Positions 1 to 8,005 of a DNA stretch of 57,053 nucleotides are shown piece by piece. Origin of the DNA: CAMCHP01 sp036835325 (GTDB lineage Bacteria; Bacteroidota; Bacteroidia; Flavobacteriales_D; Sanyastnellaceae); NCBI GenBank assembly GCA_036835325.1, contig DAITMF010000017.1, positions 1-57,053 of the forward strand, read 5' to 3'. Positions within the stretch are counted from its first letter, which is position 1; every line of letters begins with the position of its first letter. The notes under the pieces were generated by a model, which made no database searches, was not told where the DNA came from, and worked only from the letters and a program-made list of their open reading frames with translations. A program made the translations under genes and the position numbers.

Positions 1-170
1 ACGGTGTGTCGGTTGCAGGGCGGCAATCGGTGTCGATATTCAGTCGGCGGTAAACGTTTCTGTGGGAGACGAATATGGTTTACAGCCCCCGGCACGAAAC
101 GATCGCGTCTTTGGTGGTTTGCGTTGTAAGAAGCGCAGCGCGTATGCGGCCAATTGCATCCAGCTCCCCC

Positions 171-185
171 GCTCGCGAAGCGAGC
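171..185. repeat. GCGAAGC-type mini-hairpin 1
   Basis: GCTCGC, then GAA, then GCGAGC: a perfect 6-bp stem with a GAA loop. The core GCGAAGC heptamer is known to form an unusually stable DNA mini-hairpin. Confidence 0.6.
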
Positions 186-243
186 ATCTGCACCTAATCC
201 AAGAAAACGGTGTGTGAGCAGAATCCCCATAATCCCCATAATC

Positions 244-258
244 GTCGGCGAAGCCGAC
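244..258. repeat. GCGAAGC-type mini-hairpin 2
   Basis: GTCGGC, then GAA, then GCCGAC: the same architecture and the same GCGAAGC core as the hairpin at 171-185, but with different outer stem bases. The pairing is therefore conserved while the sequence is not. Confidence 0.6.
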
Positions 259-265
259 CCAAAAC

Positions 266-317
266 AGTATTGAGCAAGAGTATTGAGCAAGAGTATTGAG
301 CAAGAGTATTGAGCAAG
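266..317. repeat. Perfect 13-bp tandem repeat, four copies
   Basis: The unit AGTATTGAGCAAG is present four times head to tail without a mismatch. 13 is not a multiple of three, so the array shifts frame with each unit, which argues against coding use. Copy number is likely to vary between strains. Confidence 0.9.
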
Positions 318-384
318 AACTCCAACGAACTCCGTTTACTCCTAAAACGCTGTGTTCAAAAACGGCGAGCATAGCCGACCCCAA

Positions 385-411
385 AAAGAAAAAGGCGCAA
401 CACTGCGCCTC
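385..411 (-). terminator. Intrinsic terminator of the efflux operon
   Basis: Read on the minus strand, AGGCGCA and TGCGCCT form a 7-bp stem with a 4-nt loop, followed by a T-rich run (TTTTTCTTTTT). It lies about 40 bp past the RND permease stop codon, where the operon should end. Confidence 0.85.
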
Positions 412-448
412 TTTCTTTACATGAGAAACCCAAACTGGGCGTCAATGC

Positions 449-3400
449 CTACCGTGTCGTCTCTGTCTTCACCGGCAACTTGTACATGAACTTGTACTTC
501 GCACGCGCCAAGTACCAGTACATCACCGGTACAATCACCAAGGTGAGGAAGGTCGCAAAGGTCAATCCGTAAATGATCGCCCACGACATCGGCTTCCAGA
601 ACACGTTGTTATCACCGCCAATGAAGAAGTTGGGGTTGTAGTCGATCATGAATCCGACGAAGTCGATGTTCAATCCTATCGCCAACGGCAAGAGGCCCAA
701 AATGGTCGTGATCGCCGTGAGCAATACCGGACGCAAACGGGTTTTACCGCCTTCGATGATGGCTTTTACCACTTCTCCAAACGGCAATCGTCCGTCGGGA
801 ATGCCGAGCTCTTCGCGGCGACGCTCGCGCAGCAGGTTGGTGTAGTCAATCAATACGATGGCGTTGTTCACGACCACTCCGGCGAGCGAGATGATGCCGA
901 CCATAGTCATGAGGATGACGAAATCCATCTGGAAAATCACCAAGCCCAGCAGTACACCAATCATCGAGAAGAATACCGAGAAGCCAATGATGAACGGTGT
1001 TGAGGTTGAGTTGAACTGGGCCACAATGATCAAGAAGATCAAAAACAACGCAATCATTAGCGCCTTCACCAGGAACGCGAGCTCTTTGGCCTGCTCTTCT
1101 TGCTGACCGGTAAACTCCCAGGTGTATCCGTCGGGCATTTCAAATCCGGCCAGTTCTTGCTTCAAGGTGAGCACGATTTCGTTGGCGTTGTAGCCTTCGA
1201 GCACGTTCGACTGAATGGTCACCAAGCGGTCGAGGTCTTTGCGCTTCACCACGCTAAAGGTGTTTGACTTTTCGTAGTCGGCAACGGCCGAGATGGGCAC
1301 CTGCTTGATGCGGCCGTTTGACGGGTCGCGGAAGGTGATTTTCTGGTTCATCAAGGCGTCGGCATTGTTGCGGTAGGCCTCGTTGAAGCGGATGTTGATT
1401 GGGTAATCGTCTTCACCGTCTTTGAAGGTGCTCACTTCGCGGCCGTAGAGCGCCGTGCGAATCGCGTCGCCCACTTGGTAGGTCGACAATCCGTAGCGGC
1501 GGGCTTTGTCGCGGTTGATGGTTACCGGCATCTCGGGCTTCTGCTTGTTCACGTCGAGTTTGAGCTCTTCAATGCCTCCGATGCGGCGCGCCTCAATGAA
1601 GCGTTTGATGTTTTCGGCGTACACGAGCACGGTGTCGTAATCGGCGCCTTTGACTTCAATGTTGATGGGGGCGCCTTGCGGCGGACCGTTTTCGTTTTTC
1701 GCCACGACGATTTCCGCCTCCGGATAGTTGCGCAGTTCATCGCGGATGGCGTTCAACACGTCGTTGGTGCTTATTCCACGTCGCTCAGGAAACTTCACGA
1801 AGGATACCGTGATGCGCGCTTTGTTGGGTGTGTTGCCCAACTGCGGTCCGGCGTTGGGGTCGCTTGTACCGTTGCCTACCTGGCCAATGATGGAGTTTAC
1901 CACAAACGATTCAAGCTCGCCGGTAAGTTTGTTCTCACGTTTAAACTCGTCGCGGTTCACCACCTTGGTTACCCGGCGCTCAATGTCGAGCGCTACTTCG
2001 TTGGTGGCTTCAATGGAGGTGCCAATCGGCTTCTCGATGAAGATGTTCAGGTACTGCGGTTCGTTGGCGGGGAAGAAATCAACCTTCGGGGTGAACATGC
2101 CCATCAACACCATTGAGATGAAGAAGAGCACGAACATGCCGAAGAAGAATAGCCACGGACGAATACCGGCGAGTACCCAGCTCAAGAAGCGTTCGTAGGC
2201 GCGCTCAAGTCGGGGCAAGAAGTTTTCCTGGAAGCGCTTTCCGGCGGGGGTGAGCACGTAGGTGTTGAGAAGGCCCAGGATGCCGGTCAGCAAGAAGATG
2301 TTGCCCAGCACGCGGAGCGCAGCCAAGGGGTCTTCGGTCTCCGTGGCCGGGCCGTACGAAAGGAAAACCAACAGCGCACCCACCGAAATCGTCACCACCG
2401 CAATGATATTCGTGCGGCGGTAGTTCGGTGCACTCTCGCCCACACGCATGAACATGGCGGTGAACACCGGGTTAATGACCAAGGCCACAAACAGCGATGA
2501 GCTAAGTACGATAATGAGTGTAATCGGCAGGTACTTCATGAACTCACCGAAGATGCCCGGCCAAATGGCAAGCGGCAAGAAGGCCGCAAGCGTCGTCGCT
2601 GTGGATGCGATGATCGGCCAGGCCACTTCGCCCACACCGTAAATCGAGGCCTTGACCGAGTTAAAGCCCTTTTCATCCATCAAACGGTAGATGTTTTCAA
2701 CGACCACAATGCCGTTGTCAACGAGCATCCCCAGGGCCAACACGAGCGAAAACAATACCATCACGTTGAAGGTGATGCCCATGGCATAGAGGACGATGAA
2801 CGACAAGAACATCGAGAGTGGAATGGCAATGCCCACAAACGAGGCGTTGCGCAAGCCCAAAAAGAACAGCAGTACGCCAACCACCAAGATCACACCAAAG
2901 ATGATGCTGTTCTGAAGTTCATCAACTTGGCTGCGGATGTCGCCACTCTGATCATTCGTTACCGATACATTCAGGTTTGAAGGCAGGTCGTTTTTGATGG
3001 TCTCTTCGAGGATGGCATTGATTTTATCAGAAGCGGCGATGATATTTTGTCCGGCGCGCTTCTTGATGTCGAGCGTCACAACGGGCTTCATGTATTCACG
3101 GGCGAAGCTCTCCTTTTCTTTCTCGCGGAAGCTTACCGTGGCCAAATCGCGCAGGTACACGTTGAAGCCACCTTCGCTTTTAACGATGATGTTTTCGAGG
3201 TCTTGGACCGTCTTGAACTCACCCACCACTTGCAACGTGCGGCGGAAATCGTCAACGAGGATGTCGCCGCCTGAAATCGATACGTTTTCTTGCTGAATGG
3301 CGCCTGAGATGTCGTTGAAGCTCACCTGCATGGCCTCGGCCTTGAGGTAGTCAACCTGCACCTCGACTTCTTTGTCCATCACCCCGCGAATGTCAACCTG

Positions 3401-3967
3401 CGAAATCTCGGGCAGCTGTTCAATGCGCTCTTCGAGGATTTCGGCGTAGTCTTTCAAATCGTCGAGCGAGAAATCGCCCGAGAGGTTGATGTTCATGATG
3501 GGCACCAGCTCGCTGATGTTGAAGGTGAACACGTTGGGGTCGGCCGGCAGGTCTTTGGGGAAGTCAGGGTCTGACATCGCGATGTCAACCTTGTCTTTCA
3601 CCTTGCGCAGGGCCTCGTCTGACGAGACGTCGAAGGTGAATTTGATGTCGATGGCCGAGTAACCCGGGGCCGAGCTGCTGGTGATCACATCAACGCCGGT
3701 GATGGTGTTGAGCTCTTTCTCGAGCGGACGTGTAATCAGTTTTTCAACGTCGGTCGGACTGTTTCCCGGGTAAGCTGTACCGATGTACACCTGCGGGATG
3801 TTGATCTCGGGGAAGCTCTCTTTGGGTACGTCAACGTAGGCGTACAAGCCGGTGATCATGATGATGAAGGTGAGGACGACAACCGTGGTGCGGTTTTTCG
3901 TCGCTAGGGTCGATAAACCGAACTGCTTCAGTTTACCGCCGCCGTTTTCGGGCGTTGCTGCTTCCAT
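449..3967 (-). CDS. Efflux RND transporter permease subunit
   Basis: Inner-membrane pump of a tripartite efflux system. It exports small molecules from the periplasm or inner leaflet using the proton gradient. At 1172 aa it is slightly longer than the usual 1030-1100. An N-terminal membrane helix (about residues 28-48) is followed by a large periplasmic loop, a block of helices near 350-560, a second periplasmic half and a C-terminal helix block, the usual duplicated RND layout. The fourth-helix motif reads LVDNGIVVVEN, with the proton-relay Asp near residue 417 followed by Asn, where AcrB-type pumps have Asp-Asp. It starts 9 bp after the adaptor gene stop and closes the tetR-tolC-adaptor-pump operon. 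The substrate cannot be read from the sequence. Confidence 0.95.
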   Translation of the reverse strand: MEAATPENGGGKLKQFGLSTLATKNRTTVVVLTFIIMITGLYAYVDVPKESFPEINIPQVYIGTAYPGNSPTDVEKLITRPLEKELNTITGVDVITSSSAPGYSAIDIKFTFDVSSDEALRKVKDKVDIAMSDPDFPKDLPADPNVFTFNISELVPIMNINLSGDFSLDDLKDYAEILEERIEQLPEISQVDIRGVMDKEVEVQVDYLKAEAMQVSFNDISGAIQQENVSISGGDILVDDFRRTLQVVGEFKTVQDLENIIVKSEGGFNVYLRDLATVSFREKEKESFAREYMKPVVTLDIKKRAGQNIIAASDKINAILEETIKNDLPSNLNVSVTNDQSGDIRSQVDELQNSIIFGVILVVGVLLFFLGLRNASFVGIAIPLSMFLSFIVLYAMGITFNVMVLFSLVLALGMLVDNGIVVVENIYRLMDEKGFNSVKASIYGVGEVAWPIIASTATTLAAFLPLAIWPGIFGEFMKYLPITLIIVLSSSLFVALVINPVFTAMFMRVGESAPNYRRTNIIAVVTISVGALLVFLSYGPATETEDPLAALRVLGNIFLLTGILGLLNTYVLTPAGKRFQENFLPRLERAYERFLSWVLAGIRPWLFFFGMFVLFFISMVLMGMFTPKVDFFPANEPQYLNIFIEKPIGTSIEATNEVALDIERRVTKVVNRDEFKRENKLTGELESFVVNSIIGQVGNGTSDPNAGPQLGNTPNKARITVSFVKFPERRGISTNDVLNAIRDELRNYPEAEIVVAKNENGPPQGAPINIEVKGADYDTVLVYAENIKRFIEARRIGGIEELKLDVNKQKPEMPVTINRDKARRYGLSTYQVGDAIRTALYGREVSTFKDGEDDYPINIRFNEAYRNNADALMNQKITFRDPSNGRIKQVPISAVADYEKSNTFSVVKRKDLDRLVTIQSNVLEGYNANEIVLTLKQELAGFEMPDGYTWEFTGQQEEQAKELAFLVKALMIALFLIFLIIVAQFNSTSTPFIIGFSVFFSMIGVLLGLVIFQMDFVILMTMVGIISLAGVVVNNAIVLIDYTNLLRERRREELGIPDGRLPFGEVVKAIIEGGKTRLRPVLLTAITTILGLLPLAIGLNIDFVGFMIDYNPNFFIGGDNNVFWKPMSWAIIYGLTFATFLTLVIVPVMYWYLARAKYKFMYKLPVKTETTR

Positions 3968-3976
3968 GGTGGCGTA

Positions 3977-5155
3977 TTAGTTTGCGTTGCTTAAGGCAAC
4001 GGTTTGGTCTTCAATAACACGGCGGGCGCCTTTGTCAACGATAAGGTCGCCGGGTGCAAGGCCGCTTTCAATCCAGCTGTAGTCGCCGTACGATGAGCCT
4101 GTTTTCACAAAAGCCTTGCGCACGGTGTAGGCGTCTCCGTTGCGGTTAAGCGTGTACACGAACTCGCGGTTGTCGATGTCTTGCATGATGATCGACGAGC
4201 GCACTACTACAGCACTGTCAAGCGTGAGGTCGTTCACGCGAATCGAGCAAAACATGTTTGGTCGTGCGAATTCTGAATCAGGCAGGTCGAGGGTGACCTC
4301 GAATGTGCGGTTTTCAGGATTGATGTACTTGCCAATGCGTTTTACAGCGGTTGTCAAGGTGTCACCTCCGGGAAGCACCACCTCAGCCGGCATGCCTTCA
4401 GCCACAATGCTGATGTAGTTCTCGCTCAGTTGCGAGCGCACAAACATGTTGTCAAGACTGATGATGCGGGCAACGGGCATCGCAGGCGAAGCCATTTCAC
4501 CCATGCGGGGCGAAATGTTGTCGATCACACCATCGAACGGGGCCTTCACTGTGCCCATGCTCTTTTGTTTGCTGAGGGTGGCGAGGGTGTTTTCGAGGCG
4601 CTCTTTGTTGGCTTTGGCTTCGAGGTACTGCACTTCAGAGCCGATTTTCTGCTGCCACAGGCGCTCTTGGCGCTCGAAGATGTCTTTGGCCAGCGTGTAT
4701 TGGGTTTCGACTTCGTCGATGTTCTTCTGAATCAGTTCAGTGTCGAGACTCATCAGTGCTTGGCCTTTGCTCACGCGCTGACCTTCGCGGACGAGAATCG
4801 ACTTCACAATGCCCTGGCTTTCGGGAAATACCAGCGCATTGAGGTCGGTTTCAATGTTGCCTTGAATGGTGAAGTAGTGCTTGTAGGTTTTCACCGGCGC
4901 CTCAATGGCGGTTACTGCAACGAGGTCAACCGAGCCGGTGGCTTCAGCCAAACGGGCTTCAAGGTCGGCCAGTTCGCCGTTGAGTGAGGCAATCACTGTA
5001 CGCAGCGAGTCGCGTTTCGCGGTGAGCTGAGCGGCCTCGGCATTGGTGTTGGTGTCGGTTGTGGCGCCGCACGATTGGAGCACCACTGCAAATGCTGTGG
5101 CCAACACAGCAAGGGTAAATTTCACCGGAGTATTCATGGATGAGAAGGTTTTCAT
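3977..5155 (-). CDS. Efflux RND periplasmic adaptor subunit (lipoprotein)
   Basis: Membrane-fusion protein that bridges the RND pump and the TolC channel; 392 aa from the chosen start. The lipoprotein signal ends in LQSC, so the mature protein is probably anchored by Cys29. A coiled coil (about 35-60 and 140-190) and lipoyl/barrel segments follow, with the typical motif LVREGQRVSKGQAL. The open frame extends further upstream to 5431, but that part overlaps tolC and is Ser/Ala/Lys-rich shadow sequence. The ATG at 5155 (MKTFSS), 7 bp after the tolC stop, is preferred; ATG 5137 (MNTPVK) is an alternative that keeps the whole signal peptide. Confidence 0.93.
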   Translation of the reverse strand: MKTFSSMNTPVKFTLAVLATAFAVVLQSCGATTDTNTNAEAAQLTAKRDSLRTVIASLNGELADLEARLAEATGSVDLVAVTAIEAPVKTYKHYFTIQGNIETDLNALVFPESQGIVKSILVREGQRVSKGQALMSLDTELIQKNIDEVETQYTLAKDIFERQERLWQQKIGSEVQYLEAKANKERLENTLATLSKQKSMGTVKAPFDGVIDNISPRMGEMASPAMPVARIISLDNMFVRSQLSENYISIVAEGMPAEVVLPGGDTLTTAVKRIGKYINPENRTFEVTLDLPDSEFARPNMFCSIRVNDLTLDSAVVVRSSIIMQDIDNREFVYTLNRNGDAYTVRKAFVKTGSSYGDYSWIESGLAPGDLIVDKGARRVIEDQTVALSNAN

Positions 5156-5162
5156 GGCTAAA

Positions 5163-6572
5163 TCAGAGGTTGTTAAGTGCTTTTTGGAGGCGCACACGGG
5201 CGTTGAGGACTTGCAGCGTGGCGTTGATGTAGCTGCCTTGTGCCGTGAGCAATTGGTTGCGGACTTGCGTGAGTTCAAGGCTCGATGAGAGGCCTTCGCC
5301 GTACTTGGTTTGGGTGCGGTCAAAGATGCGTTCGGCGAGCTCGAGGTTGCTGCGTTGAATGCGGCGTTGCTCGAGGGCGTTTTCGAATTCGATGCGCGCA
5401 TTGCGGTATTCGAGCCGCGCGCCTTGCTCAATTTGGTTGAGGGCCGCTTGCGCCTGGAGCTCCTTCACCTTGGCCTTTTGAATGCTGTGGTGTCCTAAAC
5501 CGCTGCTGAAAATCGGAATGCGCATTTGCACGCCCCACAACTGAATCGGGTACCAACGGCCGTTGCTGTCGAAGAAGTCGAACTCAAAGCGTTGGGCATT
5601 GCGCTGGTTGGTGTAAAACGCCGAGATGGAGGGCATGCGTCGGGCCTTCTCGAGCTGCACACCCAAGCCGGCCAGCTCAACGTAGCTGCGCTGCACCTTG
5701 TATTCGGGCAGCAGGGTAGGGTCGAAGTTGTTCTGCAACAAAACCGGGTCAACGTTGGCCAACAAGGTTTCCACCTCACTGCTAAGAGCAATGTCGGTTG
5801 TGAGCTGAAGGCCCATGGTAAACTTCAAGTAGTCAAGTGCGGCTCCTTGCTGCAGTTCTGCGTAGCGCAAACGCGATTCGATGTCTGAAACCGACAACTG
5901 CAATTGGTCAACATCGAGGGCTTCCAAGAATCCGGCCTCAAACAATTGACGGGTTTCTTCAAACGAGCGCTGCACCAATTCGAAGCTTGCGCGCAATACC
6001 TCAATGTTTTCTTCGGCAACGAGGGCCAAGTGGTAGGCCTCAGCCACGCTTTTACGCACGTCAGCCTCTGACCGGCGAATGCCTTGGCGCATTGCTTCGG
6101 CGTATGAGCGCGAGGCCTTCAATGCTACGAAGTACGAGCCATCAAAAATCAGCTGTGTGGCCTGAATGCCCGCGGTGGCGGTTTGGTCGGCGCCGAACTG
6201 GAATTCGCTGATGGCATTGGGGTCGGTAGGTGGCGCATTGATCGGCACACCGGTGGCCGCCGAAACGCCACCGAGGAATTCATTGAGAAACATCGGCAAA
6301 CCAAACACATCGCCCTCGGCCACCTGTACCGGAATGTCGATGTAGTTGTTGTACTCAATGGTACCGTTGATTTGGGGCAAGCCCTGAGTGCGGGTCTCTT
6401 TCACTTCGCGCGAAGCGACTTCGGCCTCGTAGCGGGCGTTGAGCACGTCAAAGGCGTGCTCAACCGCGTAGGCCTGCGCTTGCTCAAGCGTGAACGATTG
6501 CGGTTCCTGCGCCCGTGCGGTGTATCCTAGCACGAGGCCCGTCAGCAGGAGAAGGCGGGTAAAAGGTGTCAT
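5163..6572 (-). CDS. TolC family outer-membrane efflux protein
   Basis: Outer-membrane channel of the tripartite pump; 469 aa, a normal length for the family. The signal peptide probably ends at ARA (residues 19-21), with Gln as first mature residue as is common in Bacteroidetes. Two long alpha-helical repeats rich in Ala, Glu, Gln and Arg (about 150-260 and 370-465) are the outer-membrane efflux protein halves that form the periplasmic tunnel. Its ATG overlaps the stop of the upstream tetR gene by 4 bp, so the two are translationally coupled and under the same repressor. Confidence 0.93.
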   Translation of the reverse strand: MTPFTRLLLLTGLVLGYTARAQEPQSFTLEQAQAYAVEHAFDVLNARYEAEVASREVKETRTQGLPQINGTIEYNNYIDIPVQVAEGDVFGLPMFLNEFLGGVSAATGVPINAPPTDPNAISEFQFGADQTATAGIQATQLIFDGSYFVALKASRSYAEAMRQGIRRSEADVRKSVAEAYHLALVAEENIEVLRASFELVQRSFEETRQLFEAGFLEALDVDQLQLSVSDIESRLRYAELQQGAALDYLKFTMGLQLTTDIALSSEVETLLANVDPVLLQNNFDPTLLPEYKVQRSYVELAGLGVQLEKARRMPSISAFYTNQRNAQRFEFDFFDSNGRWYPIQLWGVQMRIPIFSSGLGHHSIQKAKVKELQAQAALNQIEQGARLEYRNARIEFENALEQRRIQRSNLELAERIFDRTQTKYGEGLSSSLELTQVRNQLLTAQGSYINATLQVLNARVRLQKALNNL

Positions 6573-7204
6573 GTAACTTGATTCTGGCGTTCTTGATTGA
6601 CTTTTTCGATGAGGTATTGCAGGCCCTTTTCGCTGGCGATGCCACGAATGTGGTAGCGGAAGAGCTCCAAATAAAGTTGGCCGAAGCTGAGTTCTGTGGG
6701 CTGCTCGCCGAGTTGCTCGAAGATGCCTTTGATGGCGCTCACATACAGCGACACGATGAAGTCAACGTTGAGGTCTTCGCGGTAGTAGCCCTCATTGATG
6801 CCCTTGTGGAGGTTGCTTTTGAGCGATTCCCACATGAGTTGGCTGCGCTGGCACTCCATGTCTTGCATGAGTTCGGGGTAGAACTTGTGCATGTCGAAAA
6901 TGACCACGGGGTTCATCTCCTTCACCATCGAAATCACCATGCGCATCATTTCAAAGGCCTCGTCAACTGCATTGAGGTTGCGGTCAGTGACCGTTTTCAT
7001 TTGCTCGGTTTCGTGGGCCACGTGGCAGTCGAAGACGCGCTTCACAAGGTCAACCTTGTCGTTGACGTACTTGTAGAGGGTTTTTTTGCTAATCCCCAAA
7101 CGCGCAGCGATATCGTCCATGTTTACGCTCTTGATGCCAAGGCGCAAAAAGATCTTCATCGATTCCCGTATGATGCGTTCTTCTTTTTCGTCGGTGAATT
7201 GCAT
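6569..7204 (-). CDS. TetR/AcrR family transcriptional regulator
   Basis: One-component repressor, 211 aa. The N-terminal helix-turn-helix covers about residues 10-56, with the recognition region near 29-47 (MDDIAARLGISKKTLYKYV). The rest is an all-helical ligand-binding and dimer domain with no named subfamily that I recognise. It is the first gene of the efflux operon and overlaps tolC by 4 bp, so it should autoregulate and respond to a pump substrate. A perfect 9-bp inverted repeat lies 28-58 bp upstream of the ATG and is the best operator candidate. The -7 box ends 4 nt before the ATG, predicting a leaderless message. Confidence 0.93.
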   Translation of the reverse strand: MQFTDEKEERIIRESMKIFLRLGIKSVNMDDIAARLGISKKTLYKYVNDKVDLVKRVFDCHVAHETEQMKTVTDRNLNAVDEAFEMMRMVISMVKEMNPVVIFDMHKFYPELMQDMECQRSQLMWESLKSNLHKGINEGYYREDLNVDFIVSLYVSAIKGIFEQLGEQPTELSFGQLYLELFRYHIRGIASEKGLQYLIEKVNQERQNQVT

Positions 7205-7208
7205 GGTG

Positions 7209-7216
7209 CAAATTTA
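7209..7216 (-). promoter_or_regulatory. Bacteroidetes -7 promoter box of the tetR-efflux operon
   Basis: The minus strand reads TAAATTTG, a perfect TAnnTTTG match, with 4 nt (CACC) before the ATG. Transcription would then begin at or next to the start codon. Confidence 0.7.
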
Positions 7217-7231
7217 CAACAGATTTCCCGT

Positions 7232-7262
7232 CGGAAACGAAATTTGTGTTAAATCGTTTCCG
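7232..7262. promoter_or_regulatory. Candidate TetR operator (perfect inverted repeat)
   Basis: CGGAAACGA at 7232-7240 and its exact reverse complement TCGTTTCCG at 7254-7262 are separated by 13 bp, giving 22 bp between half-site centres. The repeat sits just upstream of the -7 box of the tetR operon, where bound repressor would block polymerase. Confidence 0.65.
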
Positions 7263-7269
7263 TTGTGTA

Positions 7270-7292
7270 TTTTGTTTTGGATGGATGGATGG
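7270..7292 (+). repeat. Dispersed T-run/GGATGGATG element, copy 1
   Basis: A TTTTGTTTT run is followed by four tandem GGAT units. It lies between the candidate TetR operator and the promoter of the biotin carrier gene. Confidence 0.6.
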
Positions 7293-7330
7293 CTGAGGCC
7301 GGTGAACGGTCATTAGGGCGGCTGAATTGC

Positions 7331-7338
7331 TATCTTTG
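7331..7338 (+). promoter_or_regulatory. Bacteroidetes -7 box of the biotin carrier gene
   Basis: TATCTTTG is a perfect TAnnTTTG match, 39 nt before the ATG. I see no clear -33 TTG at the expected distance. The predicted leader contains dispersed-element copy 2. Confidence 0.6.
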
Positions 7339-7341
7339 TCA

Positions 7342-7371
7342 CCATCCATCCCCATCCACCCAAGAAAAAAA
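7342..7371 (-). repeat. Dispersed T-run/GGATGGATG element, copy 2
   Basis: On the minus strand: seven T, CTTGGG, then TGGATG and GGATGGATGG. It occupies nearly the whole predicted 5' leader of the biotin carrier gene. Confidence 0.65.
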
Positions 7372-7377
7372 GGCGAC

Positions 7378-7887
7378 ATGGCAAAAGCGAGTGTTAACGG
7401 AAAAGTAACCCACGAGGTCACCGTGCAAGGCGATCACCTCAGCATCGATGGGGTGCGTGCCACCTTCAGCCACACATTCCAGGCGCATGATCGGATGGAG
7501 ATTGCACACGCCGACGGACTTTCACGCACTGAAGTGGAGTGCCTCGACTTGGATGCCGCCCTCGGACGGGCCACCCTGCGCATCAACGGAGCGGTGTACG
7601 AAGTTGAACTGAAGTCAGATTTTGACCTTTTGCTCGAAAAACTGGGCATGGGCAAAGGCAGCACCGCGCGGTTGGGAAGCCTGAAAGCACCCATGCCGGG
7701 CATGGTGCTCGATGTGATGGCGCACGTAGGCGACACCGTGGTCAAAGACCAGCCGCTCGTCATTCTCGAAGCCATGAAAATGGAGAACGTGATTAAATCG
7801 CCACGCGACGGACAAATCAGCAAGGTGGGCGTGGTCAAAGGCACCGCCGTCGAGAAGAATGCCCTGCTGGTCGAATTCGTCGATTGA
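7378..7887 (+). CDS. Biotin carboxyl carrier protein (biotin/lipoyl attachment)
   Basis: Small carrier subunit, 169 aa, holding covalently bound biotin for an acyl-CoA or oxaloacetate-type carboxylase. The C-terminal 75 residues are a typical biotinyl domain: APMPGM near residue 104, and EAMKM with the biotinylated Lys at residue 134, followed by a C-terminal strand ending VEFVD. The N-terminal half is a beta-rich linker found in carrier subunits of the propionyl/acetyl-CoA carboxylase type. No carboxylase or carboxyltransferase gene is adjacent, so its partners lie elsewhere. A longer frame begins with TTG at 7327, but this would translate the promoter region; ATG 7378 gives the sensible start MAKASVNG. 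Confidence 0.88.
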   Translation: MAKASVNGKVTHEVTVQGDHLSIDGVRATFSHTFQAHDRMEIAHADGLSRTEVECLDLDAALGRATLRINGAVYEVELKSDFDLLLEKLGMGKGSTARLGSLKAPMPGMVLDVMAHVGDTVVKDQPLVILEAMKMENVIKSPRDGQISKVGVVKGTAVEKNALLVEFVD

Positions 7888-8005
7888 ACAAACGCTTCGC
7901 CCTCAACACACCGATGTGGATAATGTTGGCGTTTAATCTGTAGCGCCCCGCCGCGCTTCGTAATTTTACGGGGTGAAGTTGTGCAGGGCCATAACGCCAA
8001 CCGGA

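Larger units (their letters stand above)
1..448. other. Left-edge region without a convincing gene
   Basis: I see no recognisable gene here. The stretch holds two very small hairpins with a GAA loop, a perfect 13-bp x4 tandem repeat, a 9-bp unit (AATCCCCAT) present twice in tandem at about 222-241, and an intrinsic terminator for the minus-strand efflux operon. One minus-strand frame is open across most of it, but its protein is low-complexity where it runs through the tandem repeat and resembles nothing I know. Confidence 0.6.

Noticed and set aside
40..384. Minus-strand open frame of 114 codons at the left edge
   Set aside because: It passes through the 13-bp tandem repeat and the mini-hairpins, is low in complexity, has no recognisable domain and overlaps the terminator.
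1475..2116. Plus-strand open frame (213 codons) opposite the RND permease
   Set aside because: Antisense shadow of a conserved transporter gene.
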